The notes under the pieces were generated by a model that was not told the DNA's origin, searched no databases, and saw nothing but the letters and a program-made list of their open reading frames with translations. This document shows, in pieces, positions 17,420-26,603 of a DNA stretch of 64,000 bases (positions are counted from its first letter, which is position 1; each line of letters opens with the position of its first letter). Where the stretch lies: NCBI RefSeq assembly GCF_003856525.1, contig NZ_RJVQ01000002.1:496001-560000 (forward strand), in the 5' to 3' direction. Position numbers and translations under genes: made by a program. Source of the stretch: Vibrio viridaestus (lineage in GTDB: Bacteria; Pseudomonadota; Gammaproteobacteria; Enterobacterales; Vibrionaceae).

Positions 17420-18298
17420 TTAGATACTTTCAATACAGTGTGGGTGAAGATCAACATAGAAAGAGTTTGGTTTGTAACTATTTATAGTGCTTGAACCGCT
17501 AACGCATTGAATGATCTTATCCAGAAACTCCGATTCAGAAATAACCATGGATATATCAGTCAGACCAAAATCTAAAATATCACGATTACTTGTCATCGCA
17601 TTGGTGATAATCAGTGGATCTTTGGGCAGTTTGCTATCCATATTATCCGTTTCTCTACATTTGCCAGATATAAAATAAAGAGCATCTAGATTATAAAGCG
17701 AGTGATCTTGTGTCAGGTCACTGAATGCTAGTGTGTCTGTATTGATTTCGGTAATTTCAGCCTGAATATTCTTTTCTCTTAAAAAGCTACGAAATCCTAT
17801 TTCTTGTTCAGTAAAAAAATTTAAATCGTCGTGCTCATAGAGTAAACCGATTTTAGGTTTTTCATCACAGAAGTTCGCAATATACCAAGCAGCTGTTCTA
17901 CCTGATTTGAAGCTTTCAATGGTGATATGCCCTTTTAGATAAGATGATGAAATAGAATAGAACAAGCTAAACACTGGAATTTTTCGGCGTTGAAAATACT
18001 TGATTGTCTGCTGAGTCTCTTTACTGTTACATGCGATTAAACCAATGGCATCATCTTCTGTATCATATAAGTCCTCTGCATTGAGTCGAGAGCCAATTGT
18101 TTTCACCGTTATCTGATATTGTCTTCCTTGGATAAGGTGTTCTCCCGAAATATTATCAAGCAAATTTTTGCAAGAGCCAGGAATGTCTTGTTGAATGTAG
18201 ATGCCGATGTAATAAGTGGATGATTTAGTTCGGCGTCGCCAATTCTTGCTGGGTATGTGTGTAAGGTTTGGTTGAGTCGTATTGGTAAAGTTATCCAT
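17420..18298 (-). CDS. LacI-type ligand-binding domain protein lacking the DNA-binding domain
   Basis: A 292-residue protein whose fold looks like the periplasmic-binding-protein-type effector domain of LacI regulators (YYIGIYIQQDIPG, AIGLIACNSKETQQTIKYFQRRKIPVFSL, GRTAAWYIANFCDEKPKIGLLYE). The family's N-terminal helix-turn-helix is absent, replaced by about 35 residues with a basic patch (NWRRRTKSS). There is no signal peptide, so it should be cytoplasmic. Start 18298 is chosen for its AGGA eight bases upstream; the frame extends to 18331 but adds no HTH. It lies 87 bases after the sugar transporter on the same strand and probably belongs to its operon. Possibly a sugar sensor modulating the nearby LacI repressor; function unknown. 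Confidence 0.65.
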   Translation of the reverse strand: MDNFTNTTQPNLTHIPSKNWRRRTKSSTYYIGIYIQQDIPGSCKNLLDNISGEHLIQGRQYQITVKTIGSRLNAEDLYDTEDDAIGLIACNSKETQQTIKYFQRRKIPVFSLFYSISSSYLKGHITIESFKSGRTAAWYIANFCDEKPKIGLLYEHDDLNFFTEQEIGFRSFLREKNIQAEITEINTDTLAFSDLTQDHSLYNLDALYFISGKCRETDNMDSKLPKDPLIITNAMTSNRDILDFGLTDISMVISESEFLDKIIQCVSGSSTINSYKPNSFYVDLHPHCIESI

Positions 18299-18385
18299 TT
18301 TACCCATCCTATTCAAAGCTTGGAGAGTCAAATATAGTGAAAAAGATGGGAAGAAGTGCCTCTTCCCATCGGTGGCGTTTCTTAT

Positions 18386-19888
18386 TTAAATGTGAACGCT
18401 GTCTTCCACTTCCTGGTCTTTCTTATAGCCATACTGTTGTTGTTTTTCGATAAAGCACTGTTCCATTTCTTCCAAAGGAATTCCTTTGGTTTCTGGTACA
18501 TACCTGCGCACAAAAAGATAGGCAAGAATCATACATACAGCGAACACCCACATAGGGAATGCGCCTTTAAAGTGGGTATTGAGGTAGACACTGTCATTCA
18601 TTACTGGGAATGCAAGACCAATAATGAAGTTACTTACCCATACAGCACCGATTGCCATACCCATACCAACTGAGCGCATACGGTTTGGGAACATCTCTGA
18701 TACAACCAACCAAGCACCTAATGCCCAAGATAGAGAGAAGCAAATCATAAAGACAGCCATTCCGCCGAGTGTCCAGTAGCCCATGTTGATGGCTGCTTCA
18801 CCAGTCAGTCCATGTGATTGGTATAGGAAATAAGAGGTCAGCAATAAACCCGCCGCGCTACCTAGAGAACCGAATTTTAGCAACGGTACGCGTCCAACTT
18901 TGTCCATTAAGAAAGCACTGGTCGTGGTACCAATTAATTGAGTAATACCGATGAAGATCGTGAGGAAGAGTGCTGTGTCATTACTACCAGTAACTCTTTC
19001 TAAAATTACCGGAGCGTAATAGAGGAATACGTTCACGCCACTCGCCTGACCGAAGATCGACACGCCACAAGCAATAATCACAATCATCCAGAACAATTTT
19101 TCTTTATAAAGTGAACGTTTCTGTTCGGCAACGGATTTTGACTCGCACTCTTTGTTGCTGGCATCAATCTGTTGCATCAAAGTCGCTGCATGTCCTTCAT
19201 CACGAAAGATCTTGATTAAAACCTGTTTGGCTTCTTCTTTACGATTCATCATCATTAACCAACGAGGTGATTCAGGGATAAGAAGAGAAAAGATCATGAA
19301 TAAGATACAAGGAATAGTTTCAGAGCCAATCATAATTCTCCAGCCAACATCGTTTAGCCAATCAGCAGACATCCCTCTGGCAATGGAGAAGTTCACGATA
19401 AAAATAACAACTTGACCACCTACGATAGCGAAGTTTTGCATACCAACAGCTCGTCCACGGATTTGCTTTGGTGACACTTCAGACATGTACATTGGTGATA
19501 CAGATGACGCGATACCAACGGCCAAACCACCAATCATGCGAAAAATAACAAACCAAAAGAAGGAAGTTGCAAGGGCGGATCCTGCTGCTGATATAGTGTA
19601 CAGAAGCGCTGAAAAGATGAGTGATTTTTTACGACCGTATTTTCTAGATAGAGGGCCGGACCAGAAAGCACCAATGATACAACCGATGGCGACATTGGAT
19701 ACTGCCCAGCCAACACCGATTGAGCTGAGTTGAAAGTGATCTCTGATTGGATTAATCGCACCAGATATCACAGCGGTATCGTAACCAAGTAGTAGGCCAC
19801 CTAGTGCTGCGACACCACAAATAAAGAGTATATATTTAACACTATAGTTAGTGTCCCCTTGTCTCGTGTTTATTACGTTATTGGACAT
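18386..19888 (-). CDS. Sugar porter family MFS transporter (sugar:H+ symporter)
   Basis: A 500-residue, 12-helix major-facilitator protein of the sugar porter family. Signatures include GGLLLGYDTAVISGA in helix 1, SRKYGRKKSL between helices 2 and 3, PESPRWLMM after helix 6, QASGVNVFLYYAPVI in helix 7, MDKVGRVPLL between helices 8 and 9, and VPETKGIPLEEME after helix 12. Relatives import xylose, arabinose, galactose or inositol with protons; I cannot fix the substrate. Transcription is divergent from a LacI repressor, and three LacI-like operators plus a CRP-like site lie in the shared upstream region, so it is probably substrate-induced and catabolite-controlled. Confidence 0.9.
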   Translation of the reverse strand: MSNNVINTRQGDTNYSVKYILFICGVAALGGLLLGYDTAVISGAINPIRDHFQLSSIGVGWAVSNVAIGCIIGAFWSGPLSRKYGRKKSLIFSALLYTISAAGSALATSFFWFVIFRMIGGLAVGIASSVSPMYMSEVSPKQIRGRAVGMQNFAIVGGQVVIFIVNFSIARGMSADWLNDVGWRIMIGSETIPCILFMIFSLLIPESPRWLMMMNRKEEAKQVLIKIFRDEGHAATLMQQIDASNKECESKSVAEQKRSLYKEKLFWMIVIIACGVSIFGQASGVNVFLYYAPVILERVTGSNDTALFLTIFIGITQLIGTTTSAFLMDKVGRVPLLKFGSLGSAAGLLLTSYFLYQSHGLTGEAAINMGYWTLGGMAVFMICFSLSWALGAWLVVSEMFPNRMRSVGMGMAIGAVWVSNFIIGLAFPVMNDSVYLNTHFKGAFPMWVFAVCMILAYLFVRRYVPETKGIPLEEMEQCFIEKQQQYGYKKDQEVEDSVHI

Positions 19889-20100
19889 AAATCCTCCGAT
19901 GCAGATTTATTTATAAGCTGTAGGGTAAGATGATGTATCAGTATTCATTCGGTTAGGGTTGTTATGTTCGAATGAACTTCAACGTCGTTTACGTAATGCT
20001 TTCAACTTGGTTGCACACTGATCGACACGTTAAATGTTTCTTGTAAGAGATTTCAGTTTCCATAATTATTTCCACCCTTGATTCAATTTAAATTCCTTTG

Positions 20101-20114
20101 TGCTCTCGGGAGCA
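20101..20114. promoter_or_regulatory. LacI-type operator copy 1
   Basis: TGCTCTCGGGAGCA: arms TGCTC / GAGCA around a CG-rich centre, the shape of LacI/GalR-family operators. Closest to the transporter gene. Shares 11 or more of 14 bases with the two other copies in this gap and with the palindrome at 61374. Confidence 0.72.
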
Positions 20115-20171
20115 TTATGTTGCTTTTATGAATTTATTTTCGGACTTAATTCACGTATTTCCTGATTGCCT

Positions 20172-20185
20172 TTCTCCCGGGAGCA
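20172..20185. promoter_or_regulatory. LacI-type operator copy 2
   Basis: TTCTCCCGGGAGCA with a perfect CTCCCGGGAG core at 20174-20183. The core is identical to that of the palindrome upstream of the UPF0303 gene at 61.4 kb. Confidence 0.72.
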
Positions 20186-20261
20186 GAGATTTCTAAATTA
20201 ATCTGCTAGATCACGTATTTATGATTATTTGCTATGTATTAACTCTAATAAGAAAATATAT

Positions 20262-20277
20262 AGTGATAAATATCACA
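20262..20277. promoter_or_regulatory. CRP-like binding site
   Basis: AGTGATAAATATCACA matches the CRP core GTGA-N6-TCAC exactly. Located between operator copies 2 and 3, it could activate either the transporter or the repressor gene. Inference from the consensus only. Confidence 0.6.
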
Positions 20278-20399
20278 AAATATCGCTAATTAAGTTTAAT
20301 GATCTGGTTGATATGTAGACAAGATAGCGCTCTAAAAGGGGTTTTAAAAAGGGAAGTGTTGGGTTTTATGCAAGTGGTCACAAATATTTAAGACGATAA

Positions 20400-20413
20400 T
20401 GCTCTCGGGTGCA
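20400..20413. promoter_or_regulatory. LacI-type operator copy 3
   Basis: TGCTCTCGGGTGCA, 67 bases upstream of the repressor start codon; differs from copy 1 at a single position. Suggests autoregulation of the repressor. Confidence 0.68.
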
Positions 20414-20480
20414 ATTGGTGGGCATTGTCGTTTACACTTGTTTTGTATAGAGTGTGAGCAGTGGATTAAGAGATAACAAT

Positions 20481-21503
20481 ATGAATAAAAGCGATTCATT
20501 AGTAAGACGTAACAAAGCCACAGCGCGAGATGTTGCGGTAAAAGCTGGGGTTTCCAAATGGACTGTAAATCGTGCATTCACTGAAGGTGCCCCGATTTCT
20601 GTTGATACAAGAGAAAAGGTTTTAAAAGCTGCAGATGAATTGGGATATCGACCTAACTTGCTGGCGCGTAGCCTGTCCAAAAAGAGAACAAACATTATTG
20701 GAATCGTTGTCGATCAGTTAAACAACCCTCATATCGCACCTGTTCTTGATGAAATTACCACACAGTTACAGAATCGTGGATTTATGTCCCTGCTTCTAAA
20801 TATATCTGAGGAATCAAGCTATAAATCTGTACTTCAATTGGCTGATCAGCTTCAAGTTGATGGATTGTTGTTCACGGGAACGGTATTGTCTGACGATATT
20901 CTTACTCTGGCGAAAAACGACCACGATATTAATCTTGTGCAGATGTTTCGAAATAGTGTGAACTCAGAAATTCAAATTGTCACAACCAATGGCTACATGG
21001 GCGGTCAGGAGTTGGGGCGACTATTATTTTCGCAAGGTTATACTCGATTCGGCTATATGCAGGGACCCGGAAACTATTCTTGGGAATTGTTACGCTTGGA
21101 TGGGTATCGAGATTTCCTTAGTTCTCAGGAGGTTGAGCTTCATACGATGCTACATGCTGATCAATTTGACTATGCATCGAGTTATCGTTCAATGAAAGAG
21201 TATTTACAAAACACCGATCCTAAAGATTATATTGATGCTTTGTTTTGCGAAAACGATATTTTGGCGATGGCTTCTATGGATGCACTTAAAGATTTCGGTC
21301 AGGGTCACCATATTGGCATTGTTGGCTTTGATGGTATCAATCTTAGTGAAGCGACTTCCTATAACCTTACAACGTATCTACAACCGGTATCCGACATAAT
21401 CGATAAATCGATAGCGAGACTACTTAATCCGGACTGGAATAAAAATAAAGAGTTGTTACCCGGTAAGTTGATCTGCCGTACTTCGCACCTGAGAAGAGGC
21501 TAA
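20481..21503 (+). CDS. LacI-family transcriptional repressor
   Basis: A 340-residue LacI/GalR protein. The N-terminal headpiece is complete: ATARDVAVKAGVSKWTVNRAF (helix-turn-helix, residues 13-33) and the hinge helix YRPNLLARSLSKKRT. A periplasmic-binding-like effector domain follows (NIIGIVVDQLNNPHIAPVLDEI). Start ATG 20481 is chosen over an upstream frame because AAGAGA lies seven to eight bases before it and the HTH register fits. The recognition helix has K-W at the two specificity positions, so its operator need not resemble lac or gal. It probably binds the TGCTCYCGGGAGCA elements in its own upstream region. Effector presumably the transported sugar. It converges on the channel gene with a two-base gap and no terminator. 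Confidence 0.92.
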   Translation: MNKSDSLVRRNKATARDVAVKAGVSKWTVNRAFTEGAPISVDTREKVLKAADELGYRPNLLARSLSKKRTNIIGIVVDQLNNPHIAPVLDEITTQLQNRGFMSLLLNISEESSYKSVLQLADQLQVDGLLFTGTVLSDDILTLAKNDHDINLVQMFRNSVNSEIQIVTTNGYMGGQELGRLLFSQGYTRFGYMQGPGNYSWELLRLDGYRDFLSSQEVELHTMLHADQFDYASSYRSMKEYLQNTDPKDYIDALFCENDILAMASMDALKDFGQGHHIGIVGFDGINLSEATSYNLTTYLQPVSDIIDKSIARLLNPDWNKNKELLPGKLICRTSHLRRG

Positions 21504-21505
21504 GC

Positions 21506-22351
21506 CTATTCTTTTTGTACTGGCACAACTCTCTTATCCGGATCAGCAAGTTCACTACCACAGTATTTGCAGTATAAAGCATCGGATTCATGTCCTGTTG
21601 ATGAGCAATTGGGACATTTCACAAGTTCTCTGTGGGCGTTCATTTCATTATTTAGTTCCGCAGTGATAATTCCTGTTGGAACCGCAATAATTGAATAACC
21701 TAACAGCATAGTGAGCGAGGCCACGGTTTTTCCCAATGCTGTTTGAGGAATCAAATCTCCATAACCTACTGTCGTAATGGTCACAATGGCCCAATAAATA
21801 CTTTGGGGAATGCTGGTAAATCCATTCTCTGGCCCCTCGATTACAAAAATTAATGCACCAAATATAGTGACCAATACCGTCACCATACTAAAGAAGACAA
21901 AAATTTTGCGTCTAGCCATAAGCAGAGAGCGCATCAGTATATTCGAATCCTGCAAATAGCGTACAAGTTTAAGGATTCGAAATATTCTCATGACCCGAAG
22001 TAGTCGTATGACAACAACATAGGTTGCTGCAGGGAAGATAAATGCTAGGTAAGTAGGGATGATGGCCAGAAGATCAATTATGCCATAAAAGGATTTAGCA
22101 TAAGCCACGGGGCGTGGAGAGCAGTAAAGACGGGCTATATATTCTAGAGTGAATAGTCCGGTGAAACAATATTCCAGTACTTTAAGCTCAATTTTCCAGT
22201 GCGCATGAATATCTGGTACTGAGTCAAGGATAAGTACTGCCAATGAAGTCAGAATCGATATGATAAGGCAGATGTCAAACCATCTGCCTGCTGGGGTATG
22301 CGTTCCGAATATGATGACGTAGAGACGTTGCTTGAAAGATTGCTGGGTCAT
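21506..22351 (-). CDS. Voltage-gated potassium channel (Kv type) with C-terminal zinc ribbon
   Basis: A 281-residue six-helix channel. A charged S4 is evident (VIRLLRVMRIFRILKLVRYL, arginines every third residue around 116-131), and the selectivity filter TVGYGD is at 194-199 between S5 and S6. After the pore is a short cytoplasmic tail with four cysteines in two CxxC knuckles (C246, C249, C261, C264), a zinc-ribbon pattern. There is no cyclic-nucleotide or RCK domain. The family conducts potassium across the inner membrane; its role in bacteria is poorly defined. Confidence 0.92.
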   Translation of the reverse strand: MTQQSFKQRLYVIIFGTHTPAGRWFDICLIISILTSLAVLILDSVPDIHAHWKIELKVLEYCFTGLFTLEYIARLYCSPRPVAYAKSFYGIIDLLAIIPTYLAFIFPAATYVVVIRLLRVMRIFRILKLVRYLQDSNILMRSLLMARRKIFVFFSMVTVLVTIFGALIFVIEGPENGFTSIPQSIYWAIVTITTVGYGDLIPQTALGKTVASLTMLLGYSIIAVPTGIITAELNNEMNAHRELVKCPNCSSTGHESDALYCKYCGSELADPDKRVVPVQKE

Positions 22352-22406
22352 GACACTTATACAATTTTAGGAATAAATTCTCTTTATGATAATAATTATC
22401 TGAGTT

Positions 22407-23045
22407 CTATGCTAATCCAGGAAAGAGATTTCTTAAGCCATTCGCAATAAATTCAATGCCTAGTGCTCCCAATACCAATCCCATGATACGCGTTATGACG
22501 TTGATACCTGTTTGTCCGAGCCACTGCACGATATAAGGGGCAACGCGGAATAGAAGCCACGAAGCTATCGCAAAGATAACGACTGTTAATACGATTCCAA
22601 GTGTATCTAATGTTCCCGGATAACGCGAACCATAGACAATTGTTGAGCTTATAGCACCAGGACCAGCCATTAGTGGCATCGCGAGAGGTACCACGGCAAC
22701 TTGCTCTTTGCTGACGTATTCAGATTTTTCCTGCTTATTCTGTTTATCTTCTCCTATCTTTCCGCTCATCATTGAAAATGCGATTGACATCAATAGCAAA
22801 CCACCTGCGACACGGAAGGAGTCGAGAGAAATACTAAACATATCCAGTAATACCTGACCCGCCAACAAAGAGATAATTAAAATTGCTGCGACAGCAATAT
22901 TGGCTGTCAGTGCAGTTTTATTTTTTTCCTCTGGAGTCATGTGGCTAGTTAAGGATATATATACGGGCATGATACCAATAGGGTTGACTGCCGCTATTAG
23001 GCCAAGGAAAAACTGTAAAAAAATTGCAAATTCAGCTAGTTGCAT
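22407..23045 (-). CDS. ychE: MarC-family membrane protein YchE
   Basis: A 212-residue integral membrane protein with about six helices, of the MarC/UPF0056 family. FLGLIAAVNPIGIMPVYISLT at the N-terminus and VPLAMPLMAGPGAIS in the middle are its two related repeats. Position next to adhE and divergent from it matches ychE of enterobacteria. Substrate unproven; some family annotations call it an amino-acid (NAAT) transporter, which I would not rely on. Confidence 0.9.
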   Translation of the reverse strand: MQLAEFAIFLQFFLGLIAAVNPIGIMPVYISLTSHMTPEEKNKTALTANIAVAAILIISLLAGQVLLDMFSISLDSFRVAGGLLLMSIAFSMMSGKIGEDKQNKQEKSEYVSKEQVAVVPLAMPLMAGPGAISSTIVYGSRYPGTLDTLGIVLTVVIFAIASWLLFRVAPYIVQWLGQTGINVITRIMGLVLGALGIEFIANGLRNLFPGLA

Positions 23046-23675
23046 TTTAAGTTCTCGATTGAGATTAAATAGAATAAGTGATTAAAAAGTGGCGCTAATG
23101 TAGGACAAAATATCAGCTGAGACGAATGAAATTAATTAGGGGTTTATGAGGTGGCACCCCTAAAAAAACTAATGAATCCATGACTCAGTAAAGGGATAAA
23201 TTACAAATGTTGTATTACTACAGAGAATGAAAATACTAAATGATATTAGTAATAATTTTGTAAAGAAAACGTTGTTGAATTCACCTGTTTTTAGGCAGTA
23301 ATATACTACTAGTAGCACGAACATCGCGATTAACATGCATTTTAAAAAAATGGTGATGTAAATTTGTTACATTTTGATACAAACGTTCTATTATTTTGAA
23401 TGCTGAAAAAAATTATCTTCTAGGTTTGAATCCCATTTTTATCTTATATAAACAATGCTTTACGTTGTTTTTTTAAAGTTAATGAAATGTAGTCTTTGAA
23501 TTAATTTTTCATAACTGATCTGAGTCAATGTTTTCGGTTTGTGAACGTCTATACTGCACCCATGAAAGCTTTTTAATAAGTATGTAGAAAATAAGATTTA
23601 AGTTTTCAGCCTTATCTTCCTTCAGCAGCCTTAATAAAGAGTTTTTAATAATTTTTTAATTTTAGGAGATTCATT
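23046..23675. promoter_or_regulatory. Long AT-rich leader/control region upstream of adhE
   Basis: The 630 bases between ychE and adhE carry no convincing gene. The sequence is rich in A/T tracts and probably holds several adhE promoters; the ribosome-binding site TTTAGGAGA is at 23662-23670. A loosely Rex-like element TTGTTACATTTTGATACAA at 23364-23382 is noted with low confidence. Confidence 0.5.
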
Positions 23676-26384
23676 ATGCCTGTAACTAATTTGGCGGAAC
23701 TTGATGCTCTCGTTGCTCGTGTTAAAGCGGCTCAAGCAGAATTTGCTACTTACTCTCAAGAGCAAGTAGACAAAATATTCCGTGCAGCATCTCTTGCTGC
23801 AAACCAAGCTCGTATTCCTCTAGCACAACAAGCTGTTGCGGAATCTGGCATGGGTATTGTGGAAGATAAGGTAATCAAAAACCACTTCGCATCTGAGTAC
23901 ATCTACAACAAATACAAAGATGAGAAAACATGTGGGATTCTTGAAGAAGATGACAACATGGGAACTATGACTATTGCTGAGCCTGTAGGTATTATCTGTG
24001 GTATTGTTCCAACAACTAACCCTACTTCAACTGCGATCTTTAAGTCATTAATCTCACTTAAAACTCGTAACGGTATTATTTTCTCGCCACACCCACGTGC
24101 GAAAAACTCTACAAATGATGCTGCTAAACTGGTTTTAGAAGCTGCTATTGCAGCGGGTGCTCCAAAAGACATTATTGGTTGGATTGATCAACCTTCAGTT
24201 GAACTATCAAATGCCTTAATGAAACATGACGATATCGCTCTTATCCTTGCTACTGGTGGCCCAGGCATGGTTAAAGCTGCATACTCATCAGGTAAGCCAG
24301 CTATTGGTGTTGGTGCGGGTAACGTACCTGTTGTGATTGATGAAACTGCAGACGTAAAACGTGCAGTAGCATCAGTTCTTATGTCTAAAACATTTGATAA
24401 CGGTGTTGTATGTGCTTCAGAGCAGGCTGTTATCGTTGTTAAAGATGTTTACCAAGAAGTAAAAGAACGTTTCGCTTCACACAAAGGCTATGTTCTAAGC
24501 AAAGCTGAAGCAGATAAAGTACGCAAAGTTCTATTGATTGATGGCGCTCTAAACGCAAAAATCGTTGGTCAACCTGCAGTTGCTATTGCAGAAATGGCAG
24601 GCGTTACTGTTCCTGCAGACACTAAAGTTCTAATTGGTGAAGGTCTAAACGGAAAAGTTCACACTGACGATGCTTTCGCTCACGAAAAACTTTCTCCAAC
24701 TTTAGGTATGTTCTGTGCAGATGATTTTGAAGATGCAGTAGAGCAGGCTGTTCACATGGTTGAGATCGGTGGTATCGGTCATACTTCAGGTCTATACACT
24801 AACCAAGATGTGAATGCAGATCGTATTCGCTACTTTGGTGACAAACTAAAAACAGCTCGTATTCTAATCAATATCCCAACAACTCACGGTGGTATTGGTG
24901 ACCTATATAACTTCAACGTTGCACCTTCTCTAACATTAGGTTGTGGCTCTTGGGGTGGTAACTCAATTTCTGAGAACGTAGGACCTAAACACCTAATCAA
25001 CAAGAAAATTGTTGCTAAGAGAGCTGAGAACATGTTGTGGCATAAACTTCCAAAATCAATCTACTTCCGCCGTGGTAGCTTGCCAGTTGCTCTAGGCGAT
25101 TTAGCTGGTAAAAAACGTGCATTCCTAGTGACTGACCGTTTCCTATTTAACAATGGTTATGCAGAAGATATTGAACGCTTGCTTAAAGAGCAGGGTATCG
25201 AAGTTCAGACTTTCTTCGAAGTAGAAGCTGACCCAACATTATCAATCGTTAAACGTGGTGCAGCTCAAATGCAAGCATTCCAGCCTGATGTTATCCTTGC
25301 TCTAGGTGGTGGTTCACCAATGGATGCAGCGAAAATCATGTGGGTAATGTACGAGCACCCAGAAACTCACTTTGAAGAACTAGCAATGCGCTTTATGGAT
25401 ATCCGTAAACGTATTTACAAGTTCCCTAAAATGGGTGAAAAAGCAGAATTAGTATGTATTACTACTACTTCTGGTACTGGTTCTGAAGTGACTCCATTCG
25501 CGGTTGTGACTGATGACGAAACTGGTGCGAAATATCCTCTAGCGGATTACGAGCTAACTCCAAATATGGCTATCATCGATGCTAACCTAGTGATGAATAT
25601 GCCTAAGTCTCTAACTGCGTTCGGTGGTTATGATGCGGTTACTCACGCTGTAGAAGCTTATGTGTCAGTTCTAGCGAACGAATACTCAGATGGTCAAGCT
25701 TTACAAGCGCTTAAAATTCTAAAAGCGTACTTACCATCAAGCTATGTAAATGGTGCTAAAGACCCAATCGCTCGTGAAAAAGTTCACAATGCTGCGACTA
25801 TCGCTGGTATTGCGTTTGCGAACTCTTTCTTGGGTGTATGTCACTCAATCGCACACAAAATCGGTAATGCTTTCCACATTCCTCACGGTTTAGCGAATGC
25901 TCTATTACTGACTAATGTTATCCGCTATAACGCGAATGATAACCCAACTAAACAAACTGCATTCTCTCAGTATGACCGTCCTCAAGCTCGTCGTCGTTAT
26001 GCTGAAATTGCAGAATCACTAGGACTAGCAAAACCAACTGACCGTACATCTCAAAAAATTGAGAATCTGTTGAACTGGTTGGAAGCGCTAAAAGTTGAGT
26101 TAGATATTCCTCTATCAATTCGTGATGCAGGCGTAGCTGAAGCTGACTTCCTAGCGAAGATTGACCAAATTGCAGTAGATGCGTTTGATGACCAATGTAC
26201 TGGTGCAAACCCACGTTACCCACTAATCAGCGAAATAAAAGAAGTTCTGTTAGCTTCTTACTACGGTAAACCTTTCGTTGAAGGTGAAAACGTTGAAGGT
26301 ACAACTGTTATCAAGAAAAAAGCGGATCAGGAAGCGGATAAAGTCGTTACTCCTAAAGCAAAAAAAGCAAAAGCTGATGCTTAA
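23676..26384 (+). CDS. adhE: Bifunctional acetaldehyde-CoA/alcohol dehydrogenase
   Basis: A 902-residue fusion enzyme that converts acetyl-CoA to acetaldehyde and then ethanol with two NADH, recycling NAD in fermentation; the family forms long spirosomes. The N-terminal aldehyde dehydrogenase half has the catalytic C246 (NGVVCASEQ). The C-terminal iron-dependent alcohol dehydrogenase half has LALGGGSPMDAAK and the iron-binding histidines in VCHSIAHKIGNAFHIPHGLANA. The C-terminal tail is lysine- and alanine-rich (KKADQEADKVV...KAKKAKADA). Codon use is strongly biased, as in highly expressed genes. Monocistronic, with a strong terminator. Confidence 0.98.
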   Translation: MPVTNLAELDALVARVKAAQAEFATYSQEQVDKIFRAASLAANQARIPLAQQAVAESGMGIVEDKVIKNHFASEYIYNKYKDEKTCGILEEDDNMGTMTIAEPVGIICGIVPTTNPTSTAIFKSLISLKTRNGIIFSPHPRAKNSTNDAAKLVLEAAIAAGAPKDIIGWIDQPSVELSNALMKHDDIALILATGGPGMVKAAYSSGKPAIGVGAGNVPVVIDETADVKRAVASVLMSKTFDNGVVCASEQAVIVVKDVYQEVKERFASHKGYVLSKAEADKVRKVLLIDGALNAKIVGQPAVAIAEMAGVTVPADTKVLIGEGLNGKVHTDDAFAHEKLSPTLGMFCADDFEDAVEQAVHMVEIGGIGHTSGLYTNQDVNADRIRYFGDKLKTARILINIPTTHGGIGDLYNFNVAPSLTLGCGSWGGNSISENVGPKHLINKKIVAKRAENMLWHKLPKSIYFRRGSLPVALGDLAGKKRAFLVTDRFLFNNGYAEDIERLLKEQGIEVQTFFEVEADPTLSIVKRGAAQMQAFQPDVILALGGGSPMDAAKIMWVMYEHPETHFEELAMRFMDIRKRIYKFPKMGEKAELVCITTTSGTGSEVTPFAVVTDDETGAKYPLADYELTPNMAIIDANLVMNMPKSLTAFGGYDAVTHAVEAYVSVLANEYSDGQALQALKILKAYLPSSYVNGAKDPIAREKVHNAATIAGIAFANSFLGVCHSIAHKIGNAFHIPHGLANALLLTNVIRYNANDNPTKQTAFSQYDRPQARRRYAEIAESLGLAKPTDRTSQKIENLLNWLEALKVELDIPLSIRDAGVAEADFLAKIDQIAVDAFDDQCTGANPRYPLISEIKEVLLASYYGKPFVEGENVEGTTVIKKKADQEADKVVTPKAKKAKADA

Positions 26385-26414
26385 TTTGACTCCATTAAGT
26401 TAATGCTTAGTGAT

Positions 26415-26442
26415 AAGCCCCAACGAAAGTTGGGGCTTTTTT
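26415..26442 (+). terminator. Terminator after adhE
   Basis: AAGCCCCAAC, GAAA tetraloop, GTTGGGGCTT then T-run; 30 bases after the stop codon. Confidence 0.95.
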
Positions 26443-26603
26443 ATTTCTTTTAATTCGAGTTAGGTTTAATCTGGTTTAACATTAGGTTATCCATAACTTA
26501 TTGATTTTGTTTTATTGTCATCTTGATGTCGGGGTGGTGTCGTGTTCTCTGGTGGTGTTTTTAAGTAAGTTTGAACAATACACAGTAAAAAGGAGTGGTT
26601 GTG

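Larger units (their letters stand above)
19889..20480. promoter_or_regulatory. Divergent control region of sugar transporter and lacI-type repressor
   Basis: A 592-base AT-rich gap. It holds three copies of a LacI-type operator (20101-20114, 20172-20185, 20400-20413) and a CRP-like site (20262-20277), each listed separately. I see no small gene in it. The multiplicity and spacing (about 71 and 228 bases) would allow DNA looping between the two promoters. Confidence 0.7.

Noticed and set aside
17420-18298. Periplasmic sugar-binding protein of an ABC or TorT-like system
   Set aside because: No signal peptide and no ABC transporter genes nearby; a cytoplasmic LacI-type sensor fits better.
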